From Hymenobacter psoromatis (lineage in GTDB: Bacteria; Bacteroidota; Bacteroidia; Cytophagales; Hymenobacteraceae): 64,000 bases of DNA. Of the stretch, positions 34,232 through 42,951 are shown piece after piece. Each line of letters begins with the position of its first letter. Position 1 is the first letter of the stretch. The stretch covers positions 2,604,001 to 2,668,000 of the forward strand of contig CP014771.1 of the NCBI GenBank assembly GCA_001596155.1, written 5' to 3'. A model generated the notes under the pieces. The model was not told where the DNA came from. It made no database searches and saw nothing but the letters and a program-made list of their open reading frames with translations. The translations under genes were made by a program, and so were the position numbers.

Positions 34232-35068
34232 TTACAGCGGCACCATAAACCCGAACCCGTAGAGCCATTGGGCCGAGCCGAAGTGCTGCGTGACGCGGCC
34301 CAGGCGGTCGGCACCGATGTAGCTGTTGGTGTAGCGGGCGTAAGCTCCTTGAAAATCAGAGCTTAGGAAGAAGTACTTGTACAACTCCAGGCGCAGGCCG
34401 CCGCTGGCCCCGGCCACCCAGCCCTCGTAGTGAAACGGCCCTTCAGCGTGGCTGGTGAAGATGGACGAGATGGTGTAGGAAATCATGGGGCCGCCGCCCA
34501 CCTTGCCAATGGCGCTGAGCGTGACGTGGCGGCCGGCGCGCAGCTGCCAGCGCTTCACCAGGTTGGTCATCAGGTAGTTGTTGCCGTTGGTGTGCTGCAA
34601 ATGCACGAAGTCGGGCGTTACCACGGTGTCGCGGTCAAATTTATAGCCCCGGATTTCGCCCGATACGCGCATGGTCTGGAAGTCATCGACCACGTACTTG
34701 AGGTGGTTCCAGCTCACCTCGATACCCAAGTCGTGCTTGTCGTGGAACATGTAGCCCACCGTGAGGTCATACTGCGGCACGGTCAGGTTATCGAGCTTCC
34801 AGAAATCGCTCATGCTGGGGTGGTCGTGGGCTATCGCATCGTGAAACGTGAAGTCGTAGTCATCCGACTTATTGTTCTTGAAGTGGATGTCCGACTTGGT
34901 GTACCAGTCGCGGTTGTAGCTCCAGTTGAGGTACACGGCACCGTGGTCGCGGGGGGTAATGGGCACGCCGGCGATGGTGGTTGCGGGGGTAGCAATCGGC
35001 GGCGCTAGCTGCGCCCGGCTCACGCTAGCCAGGCCCAGCAGGCCCGCCAGCAGCAGATAATTCTTCAT
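34232..35068 (-). CDS. Outer-membrane beta-barrel protein, unknown function
   Basis: 278 aa with a signal peptide (ending SRAQ). The remaining sequence alternates aromatic and polar residues (GAVYLNWSYNRDWYTKSD, YDLTVGYMFHDKHDLGIEV) and ends in a strand finishing FGFMVPL, as outer-membrane barrels do. A His/Asp-rich segment (FHDAIAHDHPS) occurs near residue 80. I do not recognise a named family. Confidence 0.7.
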   Translation of the reverse strand: MKNYLLLAGLLGLASVSRAQLAPPIATPATTIAGVPITPRDHGAVYLNWSYNRDWYTKSDIHFKNNKSDDYDFTFHDAIAHDHPSMSDFWKLDNLTVPQYDLTVGYMFHDKHDLGIEVSWNHLKYVVDDFQTMRVSGEIRGYKFDRDTVVTPDFVHLQHTNGNNYLMTNLVKRWQLRAGRHVTLSAIGKVGGGPMISYTISSIFTSHAEGPFHYEGWVAGASGGLRLELYKYFFLSSDFQGAYARYTNSYIGADRLGRVTQHFGSAQWLYGFGFMVPL

Positions 35069-35268
35069 TATAAAATATAAAATCCCTAACCCCTCCAGGG
35101 TGCGGCACTACGAAAATACTGCCGCGGTAGCAATGCGGCCGAATTCCTGCAAAAAGATAGGGTAGCGGGCTTTTTATTTTCATAATTAGTTCATAGTTTT
35201 GCCTGTTCAATCTAAACTCAAAAGTATTTAAAACTTCAAAAAATTCTTTCTTTTTTACCTTTTTTCTC

Positions 35269-35775
35269 ATGAAATCACTTTTACCTTCTTTCCTGCTGGC
35301 TAGTGGCCTGCTACTCAGTTCCTGCGCCTCCATCGTGAGCCATAGCCGCTGGCCCGTGGCCATTGCCAGCTCGCCCATCGGGGCCACCGTGAGCATCGTA
35401 AACAGCCGCGGCGAGGAAGTATTTACGGGCGTGACTCCCCTTGCCACCAGCCTCAAATCGGGGGCGGGCTTTTTTGCGGGCGAGCACTACACCGTCAACT
35501 TTTCGATGCCCGGCTACGACACCAAAACGGCCGCGCTCGGCACTAGCATTAATGGTTGGTATTTTGGTAACCTCTTCATCGGCGGCTTCATTGGCATGCT
35601 CATCGTGGACCCCGCCACGGGCGCCATGTACCGCCTCGACCAGCAACAGATGCAGGCTACCCTCACCCAGTCGCGGGCGATGGTGGTGCCCGCGGCCAGT
35701 CCCAATGGCCTGCAAGTAGTGTCCATCGACCAGGTGTCCGAGAACCTGCGCGACAAGCTGGTGCTGGTGAAATAA
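35269..35775 (+). CDS. PEGA-like domain lipoprotein
   Basis: 168 aa with a lipoprotein signal (Cys19, in LLLSSCAS). A PEGA-like beta domain follows (SPIGATVSIVNSRGEEVFTGVTP). A short hydrophobic segment (FGNLFIGGFIGMLIVDPATG) comes next, as in several small Bacteroidota lipoproteins that begin CASIVS. It is monocistronic and followed by a strong terminator. Confidence 0.8.
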   Translation: MKSLLPSFLLASGLLLSSCASIVSHSRWPVAIASSPIGATVSIVNSRGEEVFTGVTPLATSLKSGAGFFAGEHYTVNFSMPGYDTKTAALGTSINGWYFGNLFIGGFIGMLIVDPATGAMYRLDQQQMQATLTQSRAMVVPAASPNGLQVVSIDQVSENLRDKLVLVK

Positions 35776-35807
35776 TGCCGGGCACTACCCGCCACCTAAT
35801 TCTTTGC

Positions 35808-35845
35808 AAACAAAAAGCGCCGGCTATGTCCAGCGCTTTTTGTTT
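35808..35845 (+). terminator. Rho-independent terminator
   Basis: AAACAAAAAGCGC (35808-35820) pairs with GCGCTTTTTGTTT (35833-35845) around a 12-nt loop, with a T-tract inside the right arm. It follows the PEGA lipoprotein stop by 32 nt. Confidence 0.85.
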
Positions 35846-35924
35846 ACCGAAAGTTTACGCAGCCTGACTCCAGGCTGCCGGCAGGCAGACCATAAGCTGA
35901 CAAACCGCAAAATATTTATACCTC

Positions 35925-36732
35925 ATGCAAACATCCCCTACCCCCCTTCTGCGGCGGCACCAGCAGGCAGCAACTGTTTTTTGGGCACTGGCGCTCAGTC
36001 TCACCGCCCTTGTTTCTCAGGCTCAGAAGTCGCCGCCCGCGTTTACGATGGCACTCGTGGGCAGCGACCCCACTCTTACTGCCTACACCGGCCCGCGCTA
36101 CCCCGGTGGCCCCGACTCGCTGCAAGCAGTGCTGGCGCGCCAGTTGCGGCCGGCTAGCCCGACGCTGGTCGGGCAGGTGTTTCTTCATTTAGAACTCGAT
36201 AAGACTGGCGGGGTGCAGAAAGCCGACCTGCTAACGCCACCCCGCGCTACCCCCGCCGCTGCCCTGGCCTACACCAAAGAGGTGCAAGCCCTGGCGAAGT
36301 AGCTAGGGCAGCACCTGGGGCCCTGGCAACCAGGGCCGGGTGCCCCCGACCAATACAAAGCCACGCTTAATACCTTAACGCTACCGCTCACTTTTGGCCC
36401 CGCCCTCGCCGCCCCGGCCCGGCTCTACAGCGACGAAAACCCGACTTTTCCGGCGGAGCGGGGCGACCAGCACTCCGGCGTAACCGGCTTCTTGCAAAAG
36501 CAGATACGCTACCCGGTCGAGGACCTGCGCAACCAGGTACAGGGCATTGTGTACGCATACTTTGAGGTAAGCGAAACGGGCGCGGTAGAGCAGCGCCGCA
36601 TTGTGGGCACCGTGAGCCTCACCCTCGCTACGCGTACTTCAGACCCTGCCCGATGCCCGCACGCCCCCGCTTCTGGCGGGCCGCCCGGTGCGGGTAGCCT
36701 ACGTGCTGCCCCTCAATTTCAGGATACAGTAA
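35925..36732 (+). pseudogene. TonB-like C-terminal-domain protein, broken twice
   Basis: ATG 35925 opens a protein with a hydrophobic leader that ends at TAG 36300-36302. The same frame continues with LGQHLGPWQPG and the TonB C-terminal hallmark QKQIRYPVEDLRNQVQGIVY. Near 36640 the frame shifts by +1, and the remaining conserved end (LPDARTPPLLAGRPVRVAYV, then LPLNFRIQ) stops at 36730-36732. One nonsense codon and one frameshift mean it is very likely dead. Intact relatives are periplasmic proteins with two TonB-like domains. Confidence 0.85.
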
Positions 36733-36741
36733 TCCCTCTCC

Positions 36742-37506
36742 CTACCCCCCAAACACCGCGCCCGCCAGCGCCAGCACGGCCCGGCGCGTGGGTTCGGGCT
36801 GCTCCAGGTACGCCTGGTGGCCGCTGCCTTCCAGGAAGAGCGCCGCGCCGAGGGGGGGTAGGGCGGCCTGGGCCACCGAGTCAGCCAGGGGCACGGCCAC
36901 GTCGTGCTTGCCGGCCACCAGCAGCACCGGAAAGGGCGCGGCGCGCAGCACGGCGGTGCGGTCGGGGCGGGCGGCCATGCCGCGCAGCGCGCCCGCGATG
37001 GTGGCCTCGGGCGTGGCCTTGCCGATGTCTTCGAGCAGGGCCAGGGCCTCGGGCAGGCGGTCGCGGTTGGCGGGGGCGAAAAGCGGGCGTACGAAGCTGC
37101 CCATGAACTTTTCGAGGCCGTGGCGCTCGACGAAGCTGATGTTTTTTTCGCGGTTCTGGCGCTTCTCGTCAGTGTCGGGGTAGGCCGTGGAGTTGAGCAG
37201 CGCCAGGCCGGCCAGGCGGTCGGGGTAGCGCTCGGCCAGGGCCAGCGCCACGTAGCCGCCCATGCTATGGCCCACCACCAGCACGGGGGCGGTGGCACCT
37301 TTCTGGTCGAGGTAGCCGGCCACGTGGCGTGCTTGCGCCTCCATCGAAAAATCGGGCACCAGGTTGCGGTTGGTGCCGTGGCCCAGCAGGTTGGGCGTCA
37401 GCAGGCGATAGCTGGCCGGGAAGGGCCGCGTGAATTCGGTCCAGACTTCGCGGCTTTCGGCAAAGCCGTGGAGAAAGAGAATGGTGGGCAACGGAGCGGT
37501 GGACAT
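36742..37506 (-). CDS. Alpha/beta hydrolase
   Basis: 254 aa from the ATG at 37504-37506 (MSTAPLPTILFLHGFAESRE). The motifs are LHGF (oxyanion region), VVGHSMGGYVAL with the nucleophile Ser, AGKHDVAVP with the Asp, and EGSGHQAYLEQP with the His. It is a small cytosolic esterase or lipase-like enzyme of unknown substrate. Its first 96 bp are duplicated at 39844-39939. The DNA immediately upstream of the start is now the ATPase/TOPRIM island, so its original promoter was displaced. Confidence 0.88.
   Translation of the reverse strand: MSTAPLPTILFLHGFAESREVWTEFTRPFPASYRLLTPNLLGHGTNRNLVPDFSMEAQARHVAGYLDQKGATAPVLVVGHSMGGYVALALAERYPDRLAGLALLNSTAYPDTDEKRQNREKNISFVERHGLEKFMGSFVRPLFAPANRDRLPEALALLEDIGKATPEATIAGALRGMAARPDRTAVLRAAPFPVLLVAGKHDVAVPLADSVAQAALPPLGAALFLEGSGHQAYLEQPEPTRRAVLALAGAVFGG
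37411..37506. repeat. Left 96-bp direct repeat flanking the ATPase/TOPRIM island
   Basis: This segment is the start of the hydrolase gene (its first 32 codons, minus strand). It is repeated in the same orientation at 39844-39939 with only two mismatches that I can see. The distance between repeats is 2433 bp. Recombination between them would delete the two-gene island and leave the hydrolase intact. Confidence 0.92.
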
Positions 37507-37601
37507 AGTTTGGGCAAAACTAACAGCGCCCGGCAAAGCCCTTCACGAATGCGTACTTTTGAACAGCTCACAGATTTACCCAATTCTTCCTTACCGAAGC
37601 T

Positions 37602-39188
37602 ATGCTTACCCGGCTCGAAGTTACCAATTTTAAGAATTTGGTGGGCATCGATGTCCGCTTTGGCGCTTTCACCTGCATCGCGGGGGCCAATGGAGTAGGC
37701 AAATCCAACCTGTTTGATGCCATTCGCTTTCTTAGCTTACTCACCGACCTGCCGATACTGGACGCGGTAATGTCGATGCGAGACGAGGGCAACCGGTCAT
37801 CGGACCTACGCACTCTTTTTCACAAAGCCGGCGACTATTACGCTGATACAATGACGTTTGCGGCCGAAATGATTATCCCGCAGGATGGCGTTGATGATTT
37901 GGGCCAGGTAGCGCGGGCCGCCATTACGTTTGTGCGCTACGAGTTGCACATCCGCTACCGGGAGGCTGACGCATACAATCCATCCGGCAGCTTAGAAATC
38001 ATTCGGGAAGAATTACGACCGCTGGGTATTGCGGAGGCCCGTAAAAACCTTGCTTTCCCACATTCGGTTGCTTTCCGCAAATCAGCAGTTACCGGGTTGC
38101 GACGCAATGGTACAGCGTTTATTTCTACCGTTATGGAGGATGACCAGTGTACCATCCAGATTCACCAGGATGGCGGCAGCAGCGGCCGGCCCCAGCGCCG
38201 TCTTGCCACTAAGCTTCCCCGCACGGTATTATCGGTTACCAACGCGACGGAACATCCAACGGCCCTATTAGCTAAGCGCGAGATGCAATCCTGGCAGTTT
38301 TTGCAAATGGAACCAACCGCACTCCGAAGACCCGATGAGCTGAACCTGAGCGCGGCCTCTCACATCGCAGCCAATGGGGGGCACCTGCCAGCTACCCTTT
38401 TTCGACTGGCTAGCCAGGAATTAGTGCAGGAAGACTCCTTTGATGGCACTCGACTCGCGCTGGATGGGCCGGTGCAGGCGGGGGTTTTTAGCCGCATCGC
38501 CCGCCGGTTGAACGAATTGATTGAAGATGTGCGGGAGATTTTCGTGGACCGCGACGATAAGCGGCAGCTGCTGGTCCTGAAGGTCAAGTTGAAGGATGGC
38601 ACCGAACTCCCGGCGCGTTCCCTCTCGGACGGCACCCTTCGCTTTTTAGCTTTGGCCGTGCTGGAACAGGACAGCCAGGCGCAAGGGCTTTTATGCTTGG
38701 AAGAGCCGGAGAATGGCATTCATCCGGCTCGGATTGCGGCGATGCTTCGACTGCTTAATGATATTGCCTGCGACACTACCCTAGCCATTGGTCCCGATAA
38801 TCCTTTGCGACAAGTCATTATTAATACCCATGCCCCCGCAGTGGTGCAGGAGGTGGATGACGACAGCCTGGTTCTAGCCGATACGGTAGGCGTGCATCAG
38901 GCGGCCACCGCTACCCAGCCGGCTAGTTCCTATCGCATCCTAAGTCTTAGCTGCCTCAGCGATACGTGGCGAGGCAATGAGGCCCGGCGGGAAGCTACCC
39001 CGGCTGAAAAGCCGATGGCTACGCTTGCCCGTGGGAAACTCGTGCGTTATCTGGACCCGGTATTGCCCGAAACAGCAACCCCGCAGTTGGCCGATAGTAT
39101 GTCAGCTGCTGCGCGGCGGCGGGTGCGCGTTATTGACCGGCCCGATATACAGGCGCTGAAAGGCACCCAAACTATCCTGGCACTTTAG
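37602..39188 (+). CDS. AAA/ABC-type (AAA_21-like) ATPase, candidate defence component
   Basis: 528 aa. It opens MLTRLEVTNFKNLVG, typical of RecF/OLD-like ATPases, with Walker A GANGVGKSN (residues 28-36). It carries an ABC-signature-like SLSDGTLRF near 340, Walker B LLCLEEPENG near 362-371, and an H-loop NTHAP near 406. The region between about 100 and 330 is the family's variable insert. No nuclease domain is fused. The next gene, 18 nt downstream, encodes a TOPRIM-like protein. Together they resemble an OLD/GajA enzyme split in two. The gene lies inside the 96-bp-repeat-flanked island. A role in phage defence is inferred from architecture and context only. Confidence 0.85.
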   Translation: MLTRLEVTNFKNLVGIDVRFGAFTCIAGANGVGKSNLFDAIRFLSLLTDLPILDAVMSMRDEGNRSSDLRTLFHKAGDYYADTMTFAAEMIIPQDGVDDLGQVARAAITFVRYELHIRYREADAYNPSGSLEIIREELRPLGIAEARKNLAFPHSVAFRKSAVTGLRRNGTAFISTVMEDDQCTIQIHQDGGSSGRPQRRLATKLPRTVLSVTNATEHPTALLAKREMQSWQFLQMEPTALRRPDELNLSAASHIAANGGHLPATLFRLASQELVQEDSFDGTRLALDGPVQAGVFSRIARRLNELIEDVREIFVDRDDKRQLLVLKVKLKDGTELPARSLSDGTLRFLALAVLEQDSQAQGLLCLEEPENGIHPARIAAMLRLLNDIACDTTLAIGPDNPLRQVIINTHAPAVVQEVDDDSLVLADTVGVHQAATATQPASSYRILSLSCLSDTWRGNEARREATPAEKPMATLARGKLVRYLDPVLPETATPQLADSMSAAARRRVRVIDRPDIQALKGTQTILAL

Positions 39189-39206
39189 TTTTGCTATTTG
39201 CCCGCT

Positions 39207-39848
39207 ATGCGCCGTATCACCTTTACGCTGCTCACCGATGGCTCGTCAGACCGGTGTTTATTACCCCACATTCAATGGGCGATAGCCGAAGCCCTGGCTG
39301 GCGAATCGTACCAGCTGGATGCTCAATGGGCTGATTTGCGCGGCCTGCCACAAGCAAGCACTGAGCTAGCCGACCGGATTCGGCTGGCTGTCGAGCTATA
39401 TCCCTGCGACCTGCTTCTTATTCACCGGGATAGCGAAAGCCAGCCATATGCCAAACGTGAAACGGAAATAACAGCGGCCCTGGGTGAGCTATCAGCGTCG
39501 GCGCTGCCGGTTAGCGCGCGGCTGGTTCCGGTTCGGATGCAGGAAACGTGGCTTTTAGTCGATGAGCAGGCCATTCGGGTCGCGGCTGGTAACCCGAAAG
39601 GGCGGGTTGCCTTAGCTATTCCTCGAATTGGCACCCTAGAAACATTGCCTAATCCAAAAGTCATCCTGCATACGGCCCTGCGAGCCGCCTCGGAGCTAAG
39701 TGCTCGCCGACTTCATCGCTTCAATCCAGAAGCCCGGGCTTTTCAGGTGGGCGATAGCATAACTGACTTTACGCCTTTGCGGCAGCTGCCTTCCTTTCAG
39801 CGTTTTAGCGTCGAGCTTCGGCAAGCCCTTGCCGCTGTGAAGCGCTAG
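39207..39848 (+). CDS. DUF4276/TOPRIM-like partner of the ATPase
   Basis: 213 aa from ATG 39207; a TTG three codons upstream is possible. It starts MRRITFTLLTDGSSDRCLLP, where the acidic turn (D11, D15) takes the place of the TOPRIM Glu motif. It then has a strand ending LLLIHRDSES (residues 69-78), giving the D-x-[ED] metal site, and QETWLLVDEQAIR. This pattern fits DUF4276/RloB-like TOPRIM folds that pair with AAA ATPases. Its stop codon lies within the right 96-bp repeat. A nuclease activity is plausible but unproven. Confidence 0.75.
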   Translation: MRRITFTLLTDGSSDRCLLPHIQWAIAEALAGESYQLDAQWADLRGLPQASTELADRIRLAVELYPCDLLLIHRDSESQPYAKRETEITAALGELSASALPVSARLVPVRMQETWLLVDEQAIRVAAGNPKGRVALAIPRIGTLETLPNPKVILHTALRAASELSARRLHRFNPEARAFQVGDSITDFTPLRQLPSFQRFSVELRQALAAVKR

Positions 39849-39939
39849 CCGGGAAGGGCCGCGTGAATTCGGTCCAGACTTCGCGGCTTTCGGCAAAGCC
39901 GTGGAGAAAGAGAATGGTGGGCAACGGAGCGGCGGACAT
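39844..39939. repeat. Right 96-bp direct repeat flanking the ATPase/TOPRIM island
   Basis: A second copy of the hydrolase 5' end, in the same orientation as 37411-37506. Its first bases provide the stop codon (TAG 39846-39848) of the TOPRIM-like gene. It ends exactly at the duplicated start codon. Beyond it lies what was presumably the original promoter region between the hydrolase and the divergent gene at 39988. Confidence 0.92.
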
Positions 39940-39987
39940 GGCAGCTACTACCTTGCGGGCGGCAAGTATAGAGGCCAAAACTACGGT

Positions 39988-40965
39988 ATGATTGCACGGC
40001 AGCGTTACCCTTTCTTACTCGCTATCGGTCTAGGTTTGGCCTACGCGTTGGCTACCCGCTTCTTGTTTGACGCTGATGGTTTTTTCCAACTCTTCAACAG
40101 CAGCCTCCTCAGCCTGGCTTTTCTAGTGGTGATGCCGCTGGGGCTGGGAGCCATCACCGCCCACTTCACTCCCCAAACCGCCTCCGCGTGGTGGCGGCTG
40201 GCCTGGGCTCCTTTGCTGGCGGTGCTATGCTTTCTACTAGCAGCGCTGCTATTTCATCTGGAAGGGCTTATCTGCGTGCTCATTATAAGTCCGCTATTTT
40301 TATTTGTATCCTGGCTGGGCGCGATAATTTATGCCCGAATCGCGGACCCTTTGCCCCAAAAGCGCGATAAGGCGCTGGTCGTGGCCGCCTTCGCGCTGCT
40401 GCCTTTTATCGCCGGCCCGCTCGAAAACTACCTGAACAACCCCGACGATTTTCGGCGCGTCGAAAACTCGGTGGAGATAAACGCGCCGGCCGCCGTGGTG
40501 TGGCAGCACATCATTCGGGTGGCTCCCATTCGGGCCGCCGATTTGGGGCCTAGCATCATTGATGACATCGGCTTTCCGCGGCCCGTGGAGGCTACGCTCA
40601 GCCACGAGGGGGTAGGCGGCGTGCGCCACGCCACCTTCGAGCGCGGCGTCGAGTTTATCGAGACCGTGGACGACTGGCAGCCGCTGCGGCGCCTCTCGTT
40701 CAGCATCGTGCCCAATACGGCCACCATTCCGCCCACTACATTTGATGAGCACGTTATCGTGGGCGGGCGGTTTTTCGACGTGCTGCGCGGCACCTACGAG
40801 CTGCACCCCGCTGGCCCTGGGCGCACCCGGCTGGTGCTGCACAGTCAGCAGCGCCTCAGCACGCACCTCAACTGGTACGCGGGCCTTTGGACGAGCTTCG
40901 TGATGCGTGAGATTCAGCAGCGCATCCTGGTGGTGCTCAAGCAGCGCTGCGAAAACGTGGGCTAA
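39988..40965 (+). CDS. Membrane protein with C-terminal SRPBCC domain
   Basis: 325 aa from ATG 39988; the frame is open further upstream only because it reads through the duplicated hydrolase repeat. Four hydrophobic helices occupy residues about 8-140 (LLAIGLGLAYALATRFL, LLSLAFLVVMPLGLGAI, LLAVLCFLLAALLF, LLFLFVSWLG-like). They are followed by an SRPBCC/START-like ligand-binding domain (VENSVEINAPAAVVWQHIIR) to the end. The domain binds hydrophobic ligands in other proteins. The function here is unknown. Confidence 0.8.
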   Translation: MIARQRYPFLLAIGLGLAYALATRFLFDADGFFQLFNSSLLSLAFLVVMPLGLGAITAHFTPQTASAWWRLAWAPLLAVLCFLLAALLFHLEGLICVLIISPLFLFVSWLGAIIYARIADPLPQKRDKALVVAAFALLPFIAGPLENYLNNPDDFRRVENSVEINAPAAVVWQHIIRVAPIRAADLGPSIIDDIGFPRPVEATLSHEGVGGVRHATFERGVEFIETVDDWQPLRRLSFSIVPNTATIPPTTFDEHVIVGGRFFDVLRGTYELHPAGPGRTRLVLHSQQRLSTHLNWYAGLWTSFVMREIQQRILVVLKQRCENVG

Positions 40966-41124
40966 CGCCGGCAAACTCAGGGACCGCGGCAACTTCGGCG
41001 GGGCGGGCGCGTCTGTTGCTACCCCCCCTGCGCAGCCTGAAGCTGCAACCTTCGTCCGGCATTCGCAGTTGGGGCATTAACTTGCTTTCGGTTTATTTAG
41101 TCCCGGCATCTTTCTATTTTCCGC

Positions 41125-42411
41125 ATGATTTCTTTTTCTCCCCGTCTGCTGCTGGCCGTGCCCGTTCTCGCCGGCAGCCTGGCGCTGGTTGCCAGCCACC
41201 CCACCGGCGTGCGCGTCGCGCCCGACCCCAACAATGCCGGCCTCAAGCTGCCCGCCGGCTTTGGCGCGCTGGTAGCCGCCGAAACCGGCGGCAAAGCCCG
41301 CCACATCACCGTCACGCCCCAGGGCGTTATCTACGTGAAGCTCAATAAGGTGAAAGACGGCAAGGGCATCCTGGAGCTGCACAGCCAGCCGGGCGGCAAG
41401 GCGACCGTTACGGGCGGCTTTGGCGACTACGGCGGCACGGGCATGTACGAGAAAAATGGCTACCTCTACGCCTCCTCCGACCACGCGGTGTACCGCTACA
41501 AGCTCGATGGCAAGGGCGAGGTCATCGACCGCAGCAAGCCCGAGCTGCTGGTGCGCGGCCTGAAAGTGGGCAGCCAGCACGAGTCGAAATCCATCGTGCT
41601 CGACAACGCCGACAACCTCTACGTGAACATCGGGGCCTACGCCAACGCCTGCCAGGAGCAGGACCGCACGCGCGGCTCAAAAGGCATCCCAAACTGCCCC
41701 ATTCTGGATTCGGCGGGCGGCATCTGGCAGTTTAAGGCCGATAAGCTTAACCAGCGCTACCCCGACGGCACGCGCTTCGCCACCGGCCTGCGCAACGTGG
41801 TGGGCCTCGACTGGAACTCGCAGGACAAGCAACTCTTTGTGATGCAGCACGGCCGCGACCAGCTGCACGACAACTGGCCCGAGCTTTACGGCGATAAGGA
41901 GTCGGCCGCGCTGCCGGCCGAGTGCATGTATGCGCTCACCAAGGGCTCGAACGCCGGCTGGCCCTACATCTATTATGACCAGCAGAAAAAGGAGCTGATG
42001 AAAGGCCCCGAATACGGCGGCGATGGCAAAACGCCCTCCACCGCTGATTACCTCCAGCCTGCCGCCGCCTACCCCGGCCACATGGCCCCCAACGCGCTGC
42101 TCTTCTACACCGGCACCATGTTTCCGGCCAAGTACCGCAACGGCGCGTTCATCGCCTTCCACGGCTCCTGGAACCGCGCTCCCGAGCCGCAAAAGGGCTA
42201 TTTCGTGGTCTTCCAGCCCTTCAAGGATGGCAAGCCCGCTGGGGAGTGGGAGGTTTTTGCCGACAACTTCGCCGGCTCGCCCGAGAAGGCCGCCAGTGGC
42301 CGCGCCGACCACCGCCCCTGCGGCCTCGCCCAGGGCCCCGATGGCTCGCTCTACGTGAGCGACGACCAGAAGGGCACCATCTACCGCATCGTGTATAACG
42401 CTAAGAACTAA
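41125..42411 (+). CDS. PQQ-dependent sugar (sorbosone-type) dehydrogenase
   Basis: 428 aa with a signal peptide (MISFSPRLLLAVPVLAGSLA). It folds as a six-bladed propeller: FATGLRNVVGLDWNSQDKQL, DQLHDNWPELYGDKESAALP, GWPYIYYD, FIAFHGSWNRAP, SLYVSDDQKGTIYRI. These blocks are typical of the glucose/sorbosone dehydrogenase family, which oxidises sugars in the periplasm and passes electrons to a cytochrome. The downstream cytochrome c gene overlaps by one base (TAATG), so the pair is translationally coupled and likely a functional unit. Confidence 0.88.
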   Translation: MISFSPRLLLAVPVLAGSLALVASHPTGVRVAPDPNNAGLKLPAGFGALVAAETGGKARHITVTPQGVIYVKLNKVKDGKGILELHSQPGGKATVTGGFGDYGGTGMYEKNGYLYASSDHAVYRYKLDGKGEVIDRSKPELLVRGLKVGSQHESKSIVLDNADNLYVNIGAYANACQEQDRTRGSKGIPNCPILDSAGGIWQFKADKLNQRYPDGTRFATGLRNVVGLDWNSQDKQLFVMQHGRDQLHDNWPELYGDKESAALPAECMYALTKGSNAGWPYIYYDQQKKELMKGPEYGGDGKTPSTADYLQPAAAYPGHMAPNALLFYTGTMFPAKYRNGAFIAFHGSWNRAPEPQKGYFVVFQPFKDGKPAGEWEVFADNFAGSPEKAASGRADHRPCGLAQGPDGSLYVSDDQKGTIYRIVYNAKN

Positions 42412-42866
42412 TGACTTCTAAGCAAGCTCTCCTGACCCTGGCGCTGGTGGGCGGCGCGCTGTCGCTGCACGCGCAGCACCGCCCTACCCCCGCCGCCAAG
42501 GCCAAAGCCGCCACCAAGGCCGACCCGGCCCTGGCCGCTTCCCTCACGCGCGGCGCGGTGGTGTATAAGAATGTGTGCATCACCTGCCACATGGCCGACG
42601 GCGGCGGCGTGCCCAACATGAACCCGCCGCTCATCAAAACCGAGTACGTGCTGGGCGACAAAGCCCGCCTGGCCCACATCGTGCTGGCCGGCCTCGCCGA
42701 GCCCCTCGAAATCGACGGCAACGACTACAAGCAGCATATGCCCGCCCAGGCCTACCTCACCGACCAGCAGGTGGCCGACGTGCTCACCTACGTGCGCAAT
42801 AAATTCGGCAACAAAGCCAGCGCCGTACAGGTGGCCGAAGTAAAAGCCGTGCGCGCCAAGCTGTAG
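42411..42866 (+). CDS. Periplasmic c-type cytochrome
   Basis: 151 aa with a signal peptide (ending LHAQ). An Ala/Lys/Pro-rich linker leads to a single haem c site CITCH (Cys56, Cys59, His60). The likely axial Met is in KQHMPAQAYLTDQQ. The mono-haem cytochrome c fold is complete. It overlaps the sugar dehydrogenase gene by one base and is its probable electron acceptor. Confidence 0.92.
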   Translation: MTSKQALLTLALVGGALSLHAQHRPTPAAKAKAATKADPALAASLTRGAVVYKNVCITCHMADGGGVPNMNPPLIKTEYVLGDKARLAHIVLAGLAEPLEIDGNDYKQHMPAQAYLTDQQVADVLTYVRNKFGNKASAVQVAEVKAVRAKL

Positions 42867-42951
42867 CCCTACCCCCCTATTTTGCACGCGGCGGTTCCGG
42901 CAACGGGGCCGCCGCGTTGTAGTTTTGAATCCTCCCTATTTGCCCCTTATT

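Noticed and set aside
36742..37506. The hydrolase gene being broken by the island
   Set aside because: Its full coding region, start and catalytic triad are intact; only its upstream DNA was replaced.
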